In this document: positions 37,698-47,807 of the stretch, piece by piece | Layout of the letters: each line of letters starts with the position of its first letter | Position numbering within the stretch: the first letter of the stretch is position 1 | Assembly: GCF_000186865.1 (NCBI RefSeq) | Contig: NW_008705563.1 | Span: 200,816-264,815, forward strand | Length of the DNA stretch: 64,000 nt | Source: Aureococcus anophagefferens | Taxonomy: Eukaryota; Sar; Pelagophyceae; Pelagomonadales; Pelagomonadaceae | Direction of reading: 5' to 3' | Notes under the pieces: model-generated | Database searches by the model: none | What the model was told of the DNA's origin: nothing | Seen by the model: only the letters and a program-made list of their open reading frames with translations | Made by a program: the position numbers and the translations under genes

Positions 37698-39925
37698 ATG
37701 AACATGAACTTCAAGGAGATGCGCGCGCGGATGGCCGAGGCCGCGACCAAGGCCAAGGCCGAGGCCATGAAGCAGGCGGCCAAGGTCGAGACGCGCCTCA
37801 AGGACACGGAGCGGAACCGCGCGATGGTCGCGTCGTTCGTCGAGAAGGTCGGCGCGACGCTCGAGGAGCTCGTGGACGAGGGCGCGCCCCGCGAGGAGCG
37901 GAAGATCATCGACCTGACGTACGTGACGGACCGCTTCATCGCCATGGGCTTCCCCTGGGACGGGCGGTCGTCCGCGGGGTCGGCGGCGGCGCGGCAGACG
38001 GCGAACCCGATCAAGGCGGTCGCGGCGCACCTCCGGTCCTACCACGAGGGCCACTACATGGTGCTGAACGTGTCCGAGGAGCAGTACGACTACGGGACCT
38101 TCGACATGAACGTGCTGGAGTTCGAGTTCCCGGGGCACCCGGCGCCGCCCCTCGGCATGCTCTTCAAGATCTGCGCGTCGCTGGAGTCGTGGATCGCCGC
38201 GGACGCGGCCAACGTCGCCGCCGTGCACTGCCTCACGGGCCGGGGCCGCACGTCCGTGGTATTGGCGTGCGTGCTGGCCTGGCTGGGGGAGTTCGAGACG
38301 CCGCTCGCGGCGCTGAGGCACGTCGCGGACGCGCGGAAGGACGACGTCGAGCGGCTGACGATCCCGTCGCAGCGGCGCTACGTGCAGTACTTCTCCAACG
38401 TGCTCGACGGCGTCGCGCCGCGGTCCGAGCCCCTGCTTTTACGGCGGGCCATCATGCACGGCATCCCCAACTTCGCGGGCGACGCGCGGCGCGCGGGCTG
38501 CTGCCCGTACCTCCAGTTCTTCAAGGGCGGGCGGCTGGCCTACACGACGACGTGGGCCGGCGCGAAGGACGATTTGGCCGCCGACGGCGTGGGCGTGGGC
38601 GAGACCAAGGGGGGCGAGGAGCAAAGAAAGCCCGCGCGGCCCTGGGCGGGCCCCGCGGAGGGGAGCTTGGTGTTCCACGTCGACTGCGTCGTCCACGGCG
38701 ACCTGCTCGTGCGCTGCCGCCACCTCGACGAGCACGGCGGCCGCACGTCCATGTTCCGCGCGGCGCTCCACGTGGGCTTCGCGCCGACGGGCGTGCTGCG
38801 GCTGACGAAGGCGCAGCTCGGGGCAGGACAAGAGAGCGAAATTCCCAACTTCAAAGGCTCCTATCTCGGCCGTTTTCCACTCGTTTCGGCTGATTTTTGG
38901 ACGAGCGATCATCTCTTGGAACGGTCTCGACGCGTGGATGCTTTTTCCGGAACGCGCGCGCGCGGAACACTCACGTTGAAGCGACGTCGAATCTCTCTCG
39001 TCCCGCCCAGGCGCAGCTCGACGGCGCGTGCGGCGACGACCGCTTCGACGACGACTTCTTCGTCGACCTCATCTTCGCGCCGCTGGAGCGCGAGAACGAC
39101 GAGGACGGCGGAAACGACGCGCCGGGCGGCTCGGCCGCGGGCGCGGCGCAGGCGGGGCTGCGGGCCGAGGCCGCGCGCGAGACGTCCGACGCGGGCGGCT
39201 TCTCCCCGGCCTACGACGCGCTGCTCCACAAGGACTCGCTCTTCTGGCGCGACATCGAGGACCGGAAGACGCGCGCGCGGGGCCGGCGCGCGGCCGCGAA
39301 GAAGGCCGACGCGCCGAACGCGGCGTCGCAGGCCGCGGCGGCCGCCGTGCCCGCGCCGCCCGCCCGCGCGGCGCGCCGGGCGCGGCCCGAGGCGGCGGAC
39401 CCCATCTTCGCCATCGGTGGCGAGGACACGCCCGCCAAGGCGGCGCCGGTCGCGGACCTGCTGAGCGCGGACACGGACGACCTCGTGCGGCAGCTCGAGG
39501 ACGCGGACGCGCTTTTCGGCGGCGAAACGTCGCTCCTCGACCTGCACCACGCCGCGCCCGCGGGGGCGGACGACGTCTCCGCGCCGCCGCCGCCGGAACC
39601 GTCGCCGCCGCCGGAGCGCGCGGCGCCGGCGCCGGCGGACGACGTCCCGGCGCCGCCGCCCGCGGCCCCGGCGGCGGACGAGTTCCCGCCGGCCCCGGCG
39701 GACGAGTTGCCGCCGGCCCCGGCGGACGAGCTCCCGCCGGCGCCCCCGGCGGCGGCGCCCCCGGCCTCGCCGACGGACCTCCTGGCGGACCTCGAGAACG
39801 AGCTCGACTTCGTCGCGCCGGCGGCCGCCGGCGGCGACGCCGCGGCCGCGCCCGCCGGCGACGACGCCTTCGACCTCGACGACTTCGAGTCCTATCTCGA
39901 CACCCTGGGCACGGGGAGTAAATAG
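37698..39925 (+). CDS. PTEN-like phosphatase with C2 domain and Pro/Ala-rich tail
   Basis: Exons 37698-38810 and 39011-39925 give 675 residues. A Lys/Ala helix opens the protein. The phosphatase domain has LTYVTDRFIAMGFP (about 75-88), the active loop HCLTGRGRTS (177-186) and TIPSQRRYVQYFS, all close to PTEN/tensin-type enzymes. PTEN itself has two lysines in the loop; here they are Leu-Thr-Gly-Arg-like, so lipid specificity may differ. A C2-like domain follows and spans the introner (L-T-K-A-Q-L-D-G), ending near VDLIFAPLE. The last ~280 residues are Pro/Ala/Asp-rich, with repeated PPAPADE units. Probably a membrane-associated phosphoinositide or protein phosphatase. Confidence 0.87.
38811..39010 (+). 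mobile_element. Introner family 1, copy 5 (GC-AG intron in PTEN-like gene)
   Basis: 200 nt. The duplication is GCGCAGCT, so the donor is AAG|GC. There is no GT near the left junction that would keep frame. Acceptor CCGCCCAG|GCGCAGCT. Same direction as the gene. The acceptor end is somewhat diverged (GTCCCGCCCAG). Confidence 0.9.
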
Positions 39926-40173
39926 CCACGGCGTAGAGCGACGGCTACGACTACTGTCGGTGCCGACCGGCGACGGCGTCTCGCGGACCATCAGATCACC
40001 ATCCCCTCTCTTTGTCGACCTTTCAATTGAGGTGTGCACTGCCTCCGCTTCTTCACGCCCGCACGCCAAGGCGACCGCCCCAAACACCCCCCCGCGGCAC
40101 CCGCGCCGCACGCCGTCGACCGGGGCGCGCCCCCGAACATATCGAAGCCCTCGCGAGTCGAGAAAACGACGAG

Positions 40174-40731
40174 ATGTTGCGAAAACTCCTCATACTCGGG
40201 TCGGCGTGTCTCGTCGCCGCCCGCACGACTCACGACGTCACGCACGATACCGCGACTCGCCGGGGTCACGGGGCGCCGCCCGCCGCCGACGGAAACGTCG
40301 CCTTCGACGCCCGGGGCGGCGCCGCGCCCGCCGACGGCCGCGCCGCGCCCGCCGACGGTTTCGCGGCCGCCGCCGCGCGGGCCGGGGTCCGCCGCCTGGC
40401 CTGCGCCGACGACGTGCTCTGGATCAAGGACGCGAAGAGCGACAAAGAAGACATCAAGACGTGCGAGACGCTCGCAGAGATCAGGGCGGAGGGCAAGAAG
40501 TTCCGCAAGGGCAAACGCAAGGGCAAGAAGCACAACAAGAAGTGGAAGCACTTCTGCAAGAAGTGGAAGGGGAGCGTCGGCGGCGAGGTTATGTCGTCGA
40601 TGAAGGCGAAGGACGCCTGCGCGGCGACCTGCGGCACCTGCGACCCCATGGCCGACGCGCTCGTCACGGACCCGTTCGACCCCAAGGGCTTCATGGAGCA
40701 GGACGCGTCGAACCAGGAGACCCCGTGGTAG
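40174..40731 (+). CDS. Secreted Lys-rich protein with ShKT-like cysteine pattern
   Basis: 185 residues. Residues 1-16 are a signal peptide. An Ala/Asp/Gly-rich region follows, then a Lys-rich stretch (FRKGKRKGKKHNKKWKHF). Cys residues occur as C-x11-W...C...C...C-x3-C-x2-C, ending KDACAATCGTC. That last motif resembles the ShKT fold, a small disulfide domain often found in secreted enzymes and binding proteins of algae. The match is partial. The function is unknown; an extracellular or wall protein is likely. Confidence 0.7.
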   Translation: MLRKLLILGSACLVAARTTHDVTHDTATRRGHGAPPAADGNVAFDARGGAAPADGRAAPADGFAAAAARAGVRRLACADDVLWIKDAKSDKEDIKTCETLAEIRAEGKKFRKGKRKGKKHNKKWKHFCKKWKGSVGGEVMSSMKAKDACAATCGTCDPMADALVTDPFDPKGFMEQDASNQETPW

Positions 40732-40754
40732 GACCCCCGGGGCCCGTCTAAGCG

Positions 40755-41771
40755 TTACGTCGCGTCCTGGAAGATCGGCGGGAACTTGTTCGTGGGGCAC
40801 TTGTTCATGGACCGGGACAGGTTCTTCTGGTCGACGAGCGCCGGGTCCGCGCCCCACCGCTTCTCGTAGCGCTGGGGCACGACGAAGCTCCGCCCGACGG
40901 CGTCGAGGACGGCGAAGACGTGGGAGAGGTCACGCCCGCTCTCGAAGTGGAGCGTCTGGTCCGCCTCGTCGTAGAGGACGTAGTCCACGGGCTTCCGGCC
41001 GTCGATCCAGGAGCCCGTCGCCCCCCGGAGCGCCGCCTGGACGCGGCGGAGCAGCTGGAAGGGCAGGTGGCCCGGCGCGGCGCCGCAGTCGAGCAGCTCG
41101 ACGGCCGCGCGGTCGCGCGGCAGCCGCGCGAGCACGGCCTGGGCGACGTCGTCGTAGTCGCGCCGCGTGCAGACGCCGACGAGCGCGGACCGCGCCACGC
41201 GCAGCCCGCTGCAGAGCACGGCGTGGAGACTGCGCAGCTTGACGCCCCGGTCCGCGCGCGAGTGCGCCGTGCCCGTGTTCGCCATCGCCGCCCTGTCCGC
41301 CGCGGACGCGGACCGGTTGCCGTCGCGCGCGCGGCCGCCGTAGAAGGGCACGGCGACGAGCGTGGCGCCGCCCCGCGCCGACGCGTGGAAGGCGTCGCGC
41401 CGCGGGCCGCAGAGGCCCTTCTGGAGGTGCTTGAGCATGACGGTCACGCGCTCCTTGGCGACGGCGTCGCCGTAGCGCGGCCACAGGTTGTGCTCGTAGC
41501 CGCTCACGTGGTTCGTCCAGAACACGTCCTTGACCGTCTTCAACGAGACGCTCGCGTACTGGTGCAGGTGGAACGTCGCGTACTCGAGCGCCTCCTTGTC
41601 CACGAAATCGGGGATGGCCGCGAGCGTCGACGCTCGGGACAGCCACGCGGCGCCGTAGACGCCGGCGCGCGACTTGCAGCGCACGAACTCCGTCGCCGTC
41701 GGCGACCGGTCCGCGGCGGCGGCGACCGCCGCGACGAGCCACGCGCGCCGGGTGCGCCGCAGCATCGTCAC
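40755..41771 (-). CDS. Putative Golgi type II protein, glycosyltransferase-like
   Basis: 338 residues. A basic start (MTMLRRTRR) precedes a short hydrophobic anchor (about 10-20). The lumenal part has several Cys. Near residues 260-310 it reads DYVLYDEADQTLHF, then FVVPQRYEKRW, a pattern I associate with uncharacterised algal and fungal glycosyltransferase-like proteins. No family is firmly recognised. Only 50 bp separate its start from the stop of the next minus-strand gene. It converges on the ShKT-like gene with a 23-bp gap. Confidence 0.6.
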   Translation of the reverse strand: MTMLRRTRRAWLVAAVAAAADRSPTATEFVRCKSRAGVYGAAWLSRASTLAAIPDFVDKEALEYATFHLHQYASVSLKTVKDVFWTNHVSGYEHNLWPRYGDAVAKERVTVMLKHLQKGLCGPRRDAFHASARGGATLVAVPFYGGRARDGNRSASAADRAAMANTGTAHSRADRGVKLRSLHAVLCSGLRVARSALVGVCTRRDYDDVAQAVLARLPRDRAAVELLDCGAAPGHLPFQLLRRVQAALRGATGSWIDGRKPVDYVLYDEADQTLHFESGRDLSHVFAVLDAVGRSFVVPQRYEKRWGADPALVDQKNLSRSMNKCPTNKFPPIFQDAT

Positions 41772-41821
41772 GACGACTCGCGCGGGCAGCCCCTTATTAA
41801 TAAGAGGTGCAAGTTACACGT

Positions 41822-44200
41822 TCAACCTGTTTCGCGGCGGTTCGCGCACGCGGGGTCCGCGAGGGCCGCCGCGAGGCGCGCCGACGCCGCCGCGCCGTCG
41901 ACGGCGACGTGGCAGGCCGCCGCGTGGGCCGCGTCGAAGCGCACCGGCGACCGGCCCCGGAAGTCCGCCGGCCGGAGCGCGACGCCGCGCGAGAGCGCGA
42001 GCGCCGCGTAGGAGAACTGGCTCCGCGCGGCCACGAAGACGTCGGCGAAGGCGAAGTGGGCGAGGTCGTTGAAGGCGTCGTTGTCGATGACGACGGCGCT
42101 CGACGGGAAGCGGCTCGCCGCGTAGGCCGGCAGCGTCGACGCCGCGCCCGCCGCGTCCCGCAGGAAGTCGTGCCCCCGCTCGTCCGGCTGCGTCACGGAC
42201 GCGCCGAAGAGCACGACGTGGAGCGGCGTCGCCGACGCGTTGCGCAGGAGCTCCAGGGCGCGCGCGTAGTAGGCGTCGTCGAGGTTCAGCCGCGCGTGCT
42301 TCGCGTACGCGCGCCCGGGGAGGCCTGGGCAGCACAAGGGTGCGAAATTCCCAACTTCAAAGGCTCCTATCTCAGCCGTTTTCCACTCGTTTCGGCTCAT
42401 TTTTGGACGAGCGATCATCTCTCGGAGCGCTCTCGACGCGTGGATGCTTTTCCCGGACCGCGCTTGCGCGGAACACTCAAGTCGAAGCGAACTTGAATCG
42501 CTCTTTTCCTGCCCTGGGGCAAGCGGTCGCCGTTGCGCACGTGGACCGCGACGTTCGCGAAGCCGCCGCGGAAGCGGCCCAGCGCGTGCGCGGGCGCGGG
42601 CCGCACCGCCGCGGCGCGCAGGAGCGCCGCCCGGAAGAAGGCCGCCGTCGCCGAGAAGTCGTGGGACGCGAAGGGCGCGTCGCCCTCGCGCCGATTCGAG
42701 TTCGCGGCGCGGACCGAGACCACGGCCGCGGGCGAATCTCTCAAATCCCGCGCGATGGCCGCGCCGTGGGCCGCCCACCAGGCCTCGACGCCGCCGCGCC
42801 GCGCGGGGCCCGGCAGCGCCATTTCAAAACCGTCGGGCTCGAGGCAGCCCGCGGCCCGGAGGCGCTCGAGCGCCGTGCCGTTCGGCAGCGCGCCGTCGAG
42901 CCTGTGTGGATTCCAAATATTAAACCCGACTTCAATGTGCGCGTAGTCGAACGGTTTGGACCAAACTCTTTCGCTGTGCTTCGAGAACTCGACGAGAGCA
43001 ATCGATTCGTCCAAAAATCAGCCGAATCGACTTCGATTTGACCGAGATAGAGAGTTCTGAAGTTTGGTGGGGACCCCCCAAACCAGTGGGTGGAATCCAC
43101 ACAGCGTCGAGCCAGAGCAGGCCGTCGCTCGTGCGCTCGTCGATGCCGTAGCCCGCCCGCGTGCGGTAGAACGTGTGGCGGTCGAAGAGGAGCGTCGCGT
43201 TGAGCAGCGTGGCCGCGCGGAGGCACCCGTTGAGCACGGCGATTCGGAAGCCGAAGCCCGCGGGGTTCTTCAGCGAGCAGCGCAGGAGCCGGGCGACGCC
43301 GCAGCGCGGCGGCGCGGCCGGCGATAGAGCCGTGTCCTCGCCGGGCGCCGCGCAGCGCTCGTCGCGCCAGGCCGCCGGCGCCAGGAGCGCGAAGCCGGGC
43401 CGCGTGTAGACGTCGTCGAAGTGGCCCCGCGCGACGCGGAAGCGCTTCGCGAGCGCGTAGCCCCGCGCCCGGAGGTAGGCGCCGACGGCCTTGTCGTTGG
43501 CCTCGACGCTGACGACGTCGACCGTGACGTTGGGCAGCGTGCCCTTGAGGATCGCGAGCTCGTGGCCTTCCGCGTCGACGTTGAGCCAGTCGAGGCGGCG
43601 GCCGCCGAGCGCGGCCGCGCCCGTCGTGCAGCGCTTCGTCAGCCGGGCCACGCGCGACTTGTTCTTGAAGTTGCGCCAGCTCTTGTTGTCCGCGAGGACG
43701 CCGCTCCGCGTCGAGCCGCCGCGTTCGCCGCCGAATTCGGCCCACTCGACGGTCCGTTCCGCGTCGCTCAAGCACGCGGTCACGAGGGTGCAGTTGCGGC
43801 CGTAGGTCGCGTAGCCGCCGGCGTAGTGGGCGCTCGCCTCGACGCAGACGCCCGCGGACTCGACGCAGGCGTCGAGGAAGTAGGTGTTGGACGTGTGGAG
43901 CCAGTCGTTGCTCCCAAAGTCCGCGTACGCGATGGGCCGCCGGAGCCAGCGCAGGTGGTGGTCCCAGAGCCAGAGGTCCTGGCCGCCCTCCGACGGCGAG
44001 ATGGGCCGCCCGTCGGCCGCCGACGCGCCCCAGGCGAGCTTCTCGCCGAGCGTGCGCGCCTTGGAGACGCGCGACCGCCGCCGCAGCTCGCCGGCGCCCC
44101 AGCAGGGCTGGCGCACCGTCGACGACCGCAGCACGCGGCACCACGACGCCAGCGTCGTCGCCGACGCGAGCGGCAGCGCCGCCCACGACCAGCGCATCAT
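41822..44200 (-). CDS. FkbM methyltransferase fused to a fucosyltransferase-like domain
   Basis: Exons 44200-43113, 42901-42525 and 42324-41822 give 655 residues. After an N-terminal anchor, residues about 90-290 form an FkbM-type methyltransferase: an AdoMet region at YADFGSNDW (about 92-100), and WLNVDAEGHELAILKG (about 205-220). From about 320 a second domain resembles GT11/GT65-like fucosyltransferases: RIAVLNGCLRAATLLNATLLF, NVAVHVRNGD, then DLAHFAFADVFVAARSQFSYAA. Together they suggest one lumenal enzyme that O-methylates and glycosylates a glycan. The two introners fall inside the second domain. The first intron could instead use an internal GTGG donor, adding four residues. Confidence 0.82.
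42325..42524 (+). mobile_element. Introner family 1, copy 6 (GC-AG intron in FkbM fusion gene)
   Basis: 200 nt. On the gene strand the donor side reads C|GCTTGCCC and the acceptor side CTGCCCAG|GCCTCCCC. The two 8-mers match at 6 positions and both encode Arg-Leu-Pro in frame. No GT donor near the boundary keeps frame. Reversed relative to the gene. Confidence 0.88.
42902..43112 (+). mobile_element. Introner family 2, copy 4 (intron in FkbM fusion gene)
   Basis: 211 nt with a perfect duplication GCTCGACG on the gene strand, inverted-repeat ends CTGTGTGGATTCC / GGAATCCACACAG and the shared internal core. Exact excision needs a GC donor at 43112; an internal GTGG donor at 43100 is the alternative. 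Confidence 0.92.
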
Positions 44201-44291
44201 CGCGCTCCGGGGCTGCGCGTCGGCGGCACGTTCATAGCTCGGTGAAAGATCCAAACCGCGGTGTTTGCCTGCACCTTGAACGTTGCACAGG

Positions 44292-45380
44292 TTATTGCCA
44301 CACGCCCGGGTCGTGCACTTGGTCGTGCTGGCGCCAGGCCCGGTCGGCGACGTCGAAGTACTCGTAGCAGGAGCGGTCGTAGGCGTCTCGCAGGAGGTCG
44401 CCGGGGTAGGGCCGGAGCGCGCACGCCAGGTCGAGGGCCCGGGCCCAGAGCCCCCGGAGCGTCTCCGGGCAGACGAGCTGCACGCCCGTCGCATTGCGCG
44501 CCTCCTCGACGCGCCTCTCGAAGACGCTCAGGCCGTGGACGTAGAGGAGGACGTCCTGGGCCGCGACGAGCCCCGCGAGCGCCGCGCGCGACACCGGCGC
44601 GACCGCGAGGACCGACGAGTTGTACTTCATCCGGTGCGCGTGCTCGACCTTGGGGAAGGCGGCCGTCGCGCCGCAGCCGCAGTAGGCCGGCGGCGTCCGT
44701 CGATCGCCGAGCCAGCGGAAGAGGCAGAGGCTCTCGCGGTACGCCTCGACGACGCCGACCATGGAGAAGTCCGCGTCGAGGGCCCGGCGCGCCGCGGCCG
44801 CGCCGACGTTCGCGGGGACGCCCTCGGGCGCCCGCGCGTCGCCCGCGCCGACGACGAAGCGGAACTGGACGTCGCGCGGGTGGTAGCACTTGTACGCGTC
44901 GCGGCCGCCGGACACGTGGTCGGCCCACGCGTCCAGCCCGCCGGCCTCGCCCTCGTCGCCGCGGCCCCGCGGGAAGCCCGGCATCTTCCGCTTCAACACG
45001 TACTTGCAGTAGAGGAACTGGGAGTAGACGAGCTGCAGCGGGTGCCGCAGGAAGACGACGCGGGAAGACGGCTGTTTCGCCTTCAAGCGCGCAAAGGTCA
45101 CGGGGCTGCGCGCGGCCGTCTCCTGGCTGCCGCGGAGCGTGTCGCCGGCCATCATGAACTTCGGGCTGTCCTTCATGAAGGACGCGCCGGCGGCTTTCGG
45201 GATGTGCACGAAGACGTAGTGGCGGCTGCGATGGCCCGGCGGCGCCGCGACGGTACCCTCGTGGGTCTTGAAGTCCGACGCCGACAATGCGCGACGGCTC
45301 GGCCCGGCAGCGGCGCTCGCTGCGACGAGGGCTGCCCAGAGACGCAGCCACGGACGGCAGCCCACGACACTCATATGCAT
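44292..45380 (-). CDS. Sulfotransferase family protein (second copy)
   Basis: 362 residues. An N-terminal signal-anchor (about 10-26) is followed by the PAPS loop FVHIPKAAGASF (57-68) and the 3'-phosphate motif VVFLRHPLQLVYSQF (108-122). Cys-rich lumenal segments follow, for example AYCGCGATAAF. It should sulfate a glycan in the Golgi. It is not a recent duplicate of the sulfotransferase at 2817-4100: apart from the motifs the two differ throughout. A second ATG at 45374 is an equally good start. Confidence 0.87.
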   Translation of the reverse strand: MHMSVVGCRPWLRLWAALVAASAAAGPSRRALSASDFKTHEGTVAAPPGHRSRHYVFVHIPKAAGASFMKDSPKFMMAGDTLRGSQETAARSPVTFARLKAKQPSSRVVFLRHPLQLVYSQFLYCKYVLKRKMPGFPRGRGDEGEAGGLDAWADHVSGGRDAYKCYHPRDVQFRFVVGAGDARAPEGVPANVGAAAARRALDADFSMVGVVEAYRESLCLFRWLGDRRTPPAYCGCGATAAFPKVEHAHRMKYNSSVLAVAPVSRAALAGLVAAQDVLLYVHGLSVFERRVEEARNATGVQLVCPETLRGLWARALDLACALRPYPGDLLRDAYDRSCYEYFDVADRAWRQHDQVHDPGVWQ

Positions 45381-45563
45381 CGAGCCATCATCACGTGAAG
45401 ATGCAACACATGGACGGCCGGGGGCAGCCCGCGGCGCTCATCGTGCCATCGTGTAGCGCAAGCAAGGGTAAACATCTGGTAAACCAAAGCTTCATTCTTG
45501 AGCCGACGCATACGATCGACGATGGCGAGTCGCGGAGCTCCGCTATCTGGCAGTAACTTGGCG

Positions 45564-46328
45564 ATGCGAGCTGCTGTCCTGGCGCTCTGCGCGCTGTCGT
45601 CTACGGCGTTCCGAGCGCCGCGCCGGCTTTCGGCGTCGCCGCGGCGATGCGCCGCGCCCTGCGGCGCGCTGCCCGGCGGGGCGTCGTTCAGCGTCGAGGT
45701 CTGCAATTGCGACGCCGCGCTGGCCATCGACGGGAAAGCCTGCGACGACGCGCGGGACGGCGACGTCTGGGTCGCCGCCAAGAAGACGGCGGCGCCGGCC
45801 TTCAGCCTGAGCGCGGCGATGGAGGCCGCGACGACGGACGCGCCGACCGTCGTCGTCGGCGCGCCCGCTGCCGTCGGCCGGCTCCGGCCGCGGCGCGGCG
45901 GCGCGGCGCCCGTCGTCGACGTGCTCCGCACGTCCATTCCCAAGGAGCAGACGGAGCGCTGCGCCGAGGCCCAGGCCGCGGTGCTCACGAAGCTGTTAGA
46001 GCTCTGGCTCGAGTCGCTCGGCGACGGCGACCACTTCGAGGATCTACGCGCGTCGGCGACGATCCACACGGCGGCGGCGCTCGAGAGCTTCGGCTTCGCG
46101 GAGATCGAGTTCCCGGACCTGACGGCCCTCGGCCGCGACGCGGCCATCGAGACGCACGCCGCGCGTTTGCCGGCGGCGATCCTCGCGTTCGACGCGCTCG
46201 CGGCGGCGTCGCCAGCGGCGGCGGCCGTCGCGGAGACGCTCCGCGCGCAGCCGCCGCCGCCCGCGGGCGACCTCAACGCGCCCCAGCCCGAGCGCGACCC
46301 CTGGGCCGGCGTGAAGTTTAAGCTCTAG
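45564..46328 (+). CDS. Plastid-targeted protein of unknown function
   Basis: 254 residues from ATG 45564. The leader MRAAVLALCALSSTAFRAP is a signal peptide ending S-T-A-F, the plastid motif with its typical Phe, followed by a basic Ser/Arg transit region. The mature part (about 45-254) has an acidic helical domain with the block ATIHTAAALESFGFAEIEFPDL; no family is recognised. Upstream ATGs at 45498 and 45522 would spoil the leader. The stop codon lies in a CTAG palindrome inside a tandem duplication shared with the end of the next gene. Confidence 0.72.
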   Translation: MRAAVLALCALSSTAFRAPRRLSASPRRCAAPCGALPGGASFSVEVCNCDAALAIDGKACDDARDGDVWVAAKKTAAPAFSLSAAMEAATTDAPTVVVGAPAAVGRLRPRRGGAAPVVDVLRTSIPKEQTERCAEAQAAVLTKLLELWLESLGDGDHFEDLRASATIHTAAALESFGFAEIEFPDLTALGRDAAIETHAARLPAAILAFDALAAASPAAAAVAETLRAQPPPPAGDLNAPQPERDPWAGVKFKL

Positions 46329-46419
46329 ACTCGTCGCCGTCGTCGTCGCTGCTGCTCGACCCCTGGGCCGTCGACGTTTAAGCTCTAGGGGTCGCCGTCG
46401 TCGTCGTCGCTGCTGCTCG
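46294..46419. repeat. Tandem duplication at convergent gene ends
   Basis: 46294-46357 and 46358-46419 are two copies of a ~63-bp unit containing GACCCCTGGGCC, TTTAAGCTCTAG and TCGCCGTCGTCG. The first copy holds the TAG of the plastid gene, the second the stop of the minus-strand GT2 gene, both inside CTAG. Confidence 0.88.
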
Positions 46420-47746
46420 ACGAGGCGCCGCGGCGGCGCCGCGCGAGGCGCCGCTCCCGGTCGCGGTCGCGCGCGGCGCGCCGCTCGCGGATCGCCGCGC
46501 CGACGGCGCCCGGGTCCTCGCCCGTCAGCGCGACGATCTCCGGGCCGTAGCGCGCCGCGACCTCGTCGGCGCCCATGACGCGGCGCCCCGCGTAGGTCCG
46601 CGACGACGAGTGGCCGTGGAGCACGTGGAGGCAGACGGGGTCCGCCGTCGAGTCGACGAACGCCGCGCAGGCGGCCCCCGCGTCCGCGGCGTCGACGACG
46701 AGCGCGTAGTCCTCGCCGAAGCCCGTCGGCGGGAACTGGGCGCACTTGTCCAGGACCGCGCGCGTGTACGCGTAGGAGAAGCCGTAGCCCCACCAGCGGC
46801 TGTGCTTGTCGCCGACGTGGTCGCCGCGCGCGTCCTCTGTGACGACGTTCTCCTCGCAGACGACGCCGCGCGCGGCGTCGTAGCAGCAGTAGGCGCCGAG
46901 CGTCGCGAGGCGCGGCTCGGCCGCGGCCGCGGGCGACCCGTTGAGGAGCGCGCCGACCATGCGGTCGACGTAGTCCGCGAGGTAGACGTCGTCGTCGTCG
47001 AACTGGACGATGATCTGGCCCTTGGCGAGGGAGCCGAGGCGGTTCCGCTTCACGCCGATGGGGTGGTCCGCGTCCTCGTGGACGTAGGCGACGCGGCCGT
47101 CGCCGAGCGCTTTGAAGAACTCGGACTCGGGCCGCCGCGTCTTCGCCGCCGCCGCCTTTTTCGCCGCCGGCGCCCAGCCGTTCGAGCCCATGCGGGGCCA
47201 GCCGAGCGACGGGTCGCCCGGCCGGCCCGTCTCGAGGACGACGAGCTCCTTGTTGGGCCACGTCTGCCGGTCGAAGCACGCGTAGAGCGACGCGTGCGCC
47301 CAGCGCCGCGACGGCGTCGTCGGCGCGACGACGGACACGAGCGGGTGGGCGTCCCACGCGAAACTCCGCGGGAGCGGCCGAGGGTCGATGGGCAGCGCCG
47401 TCGGCTTCGCGGCGCCGTAGCCCCGGCGCCGCGGCCGCGCTTTCGGGTCCTGAGAGTGGAGCCGCGCCTCGACGTCGCGTTTGAGCAGCGCGGCGACGTC
47501 GTCGGCCTCCGCCGCCGGCGCCGCGCCGTCCGACGCGCGGCCGTCCGGGACGAAGAGCGCGAGCGTCGCCCAGCCCGCGCCGGCGGCCGCCTCGACGCGC
47601 ACGCGCGCCTTGCCCTCGACGGTCGCGAGCTCGAGGCCGCGCACGACCTCGCCGGGCAGGACGACGCCCGCGGGCGGCGAGCTCAGCGACGCGCCCGCGC
47701 GCATGGACGCGCCGCGCGTGCCGATGCAGCGGTAGTACGCGGCCAT
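46385..47746 (-). CDS. Family 2 glycosyltransferase-like protein
   Basis: 453 residues. An N-terminal β-rich domain (about 1-95) of unclear type precedes a GT-A domain. LVSVVAPTTPSRRWAHASLYACFDRQTWPNKELVVLETG (about 136-173) is the nucleotide-binding start of GT2 enzymes. KRNRLGSLAKGQIIVQFDDDDVY (about 233-255) holds the metal-binding D-x-D within D-D-D-D. Residues WWGYGFSYAYTRAVLDKC and the FGEDY motif match the acceptor side. No signal peptide is evident, so it may be cytosolic or lack its true start. The C-terminal tail is Arg-rich, then Ser/Asp-rich. Sugar and acceptor unknown. Confidence 0.85.
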   Translation of the reverse strand: MAAYYRCIGTRGASMRAGASLSSPPAGVVLPGEVVRGLELATVEGKARVRVEAAAGAGWATLALFVPDGRASDGAAPAAEADDVAALLKRDVEARLHSQDPKARPRRRGYGAAKPTALPIDPRPLPRSFAWDAHPLVSVVAPTTPSRRWAHASLYACFDRQTWPNKELVVLETGRPGDPSLGWPRMGSNGWAPAAKKAAAAKTRRPESEFFKALGDGRVAYVHEDADHPIGVKRNRLGSLAKGQIIVQFDDDDVYLADYVDRMVGALLNGSPAAAAEPRLATLGAYCCYDAARGVVCEENVVTEDARGDHVGDKHSRWWGYGFSYAYTRAVLDKCAQFPPTGFGEDYALVVDAADAGAACAAFVDSTADPVCLHVLHGHSSSRTYAGRRVMGADEVAARYGPEIVALTGEDPGAVGAAIRERRAARDRDRERRLARRRRGASSSSSDDDDGDP

Positions 47747-47807
47747 CTCTACGATGGCTGCCCCATGGCGCCTTGGAAGGGGAGGTGCACCTCCGACACG
47801 TTGACCG

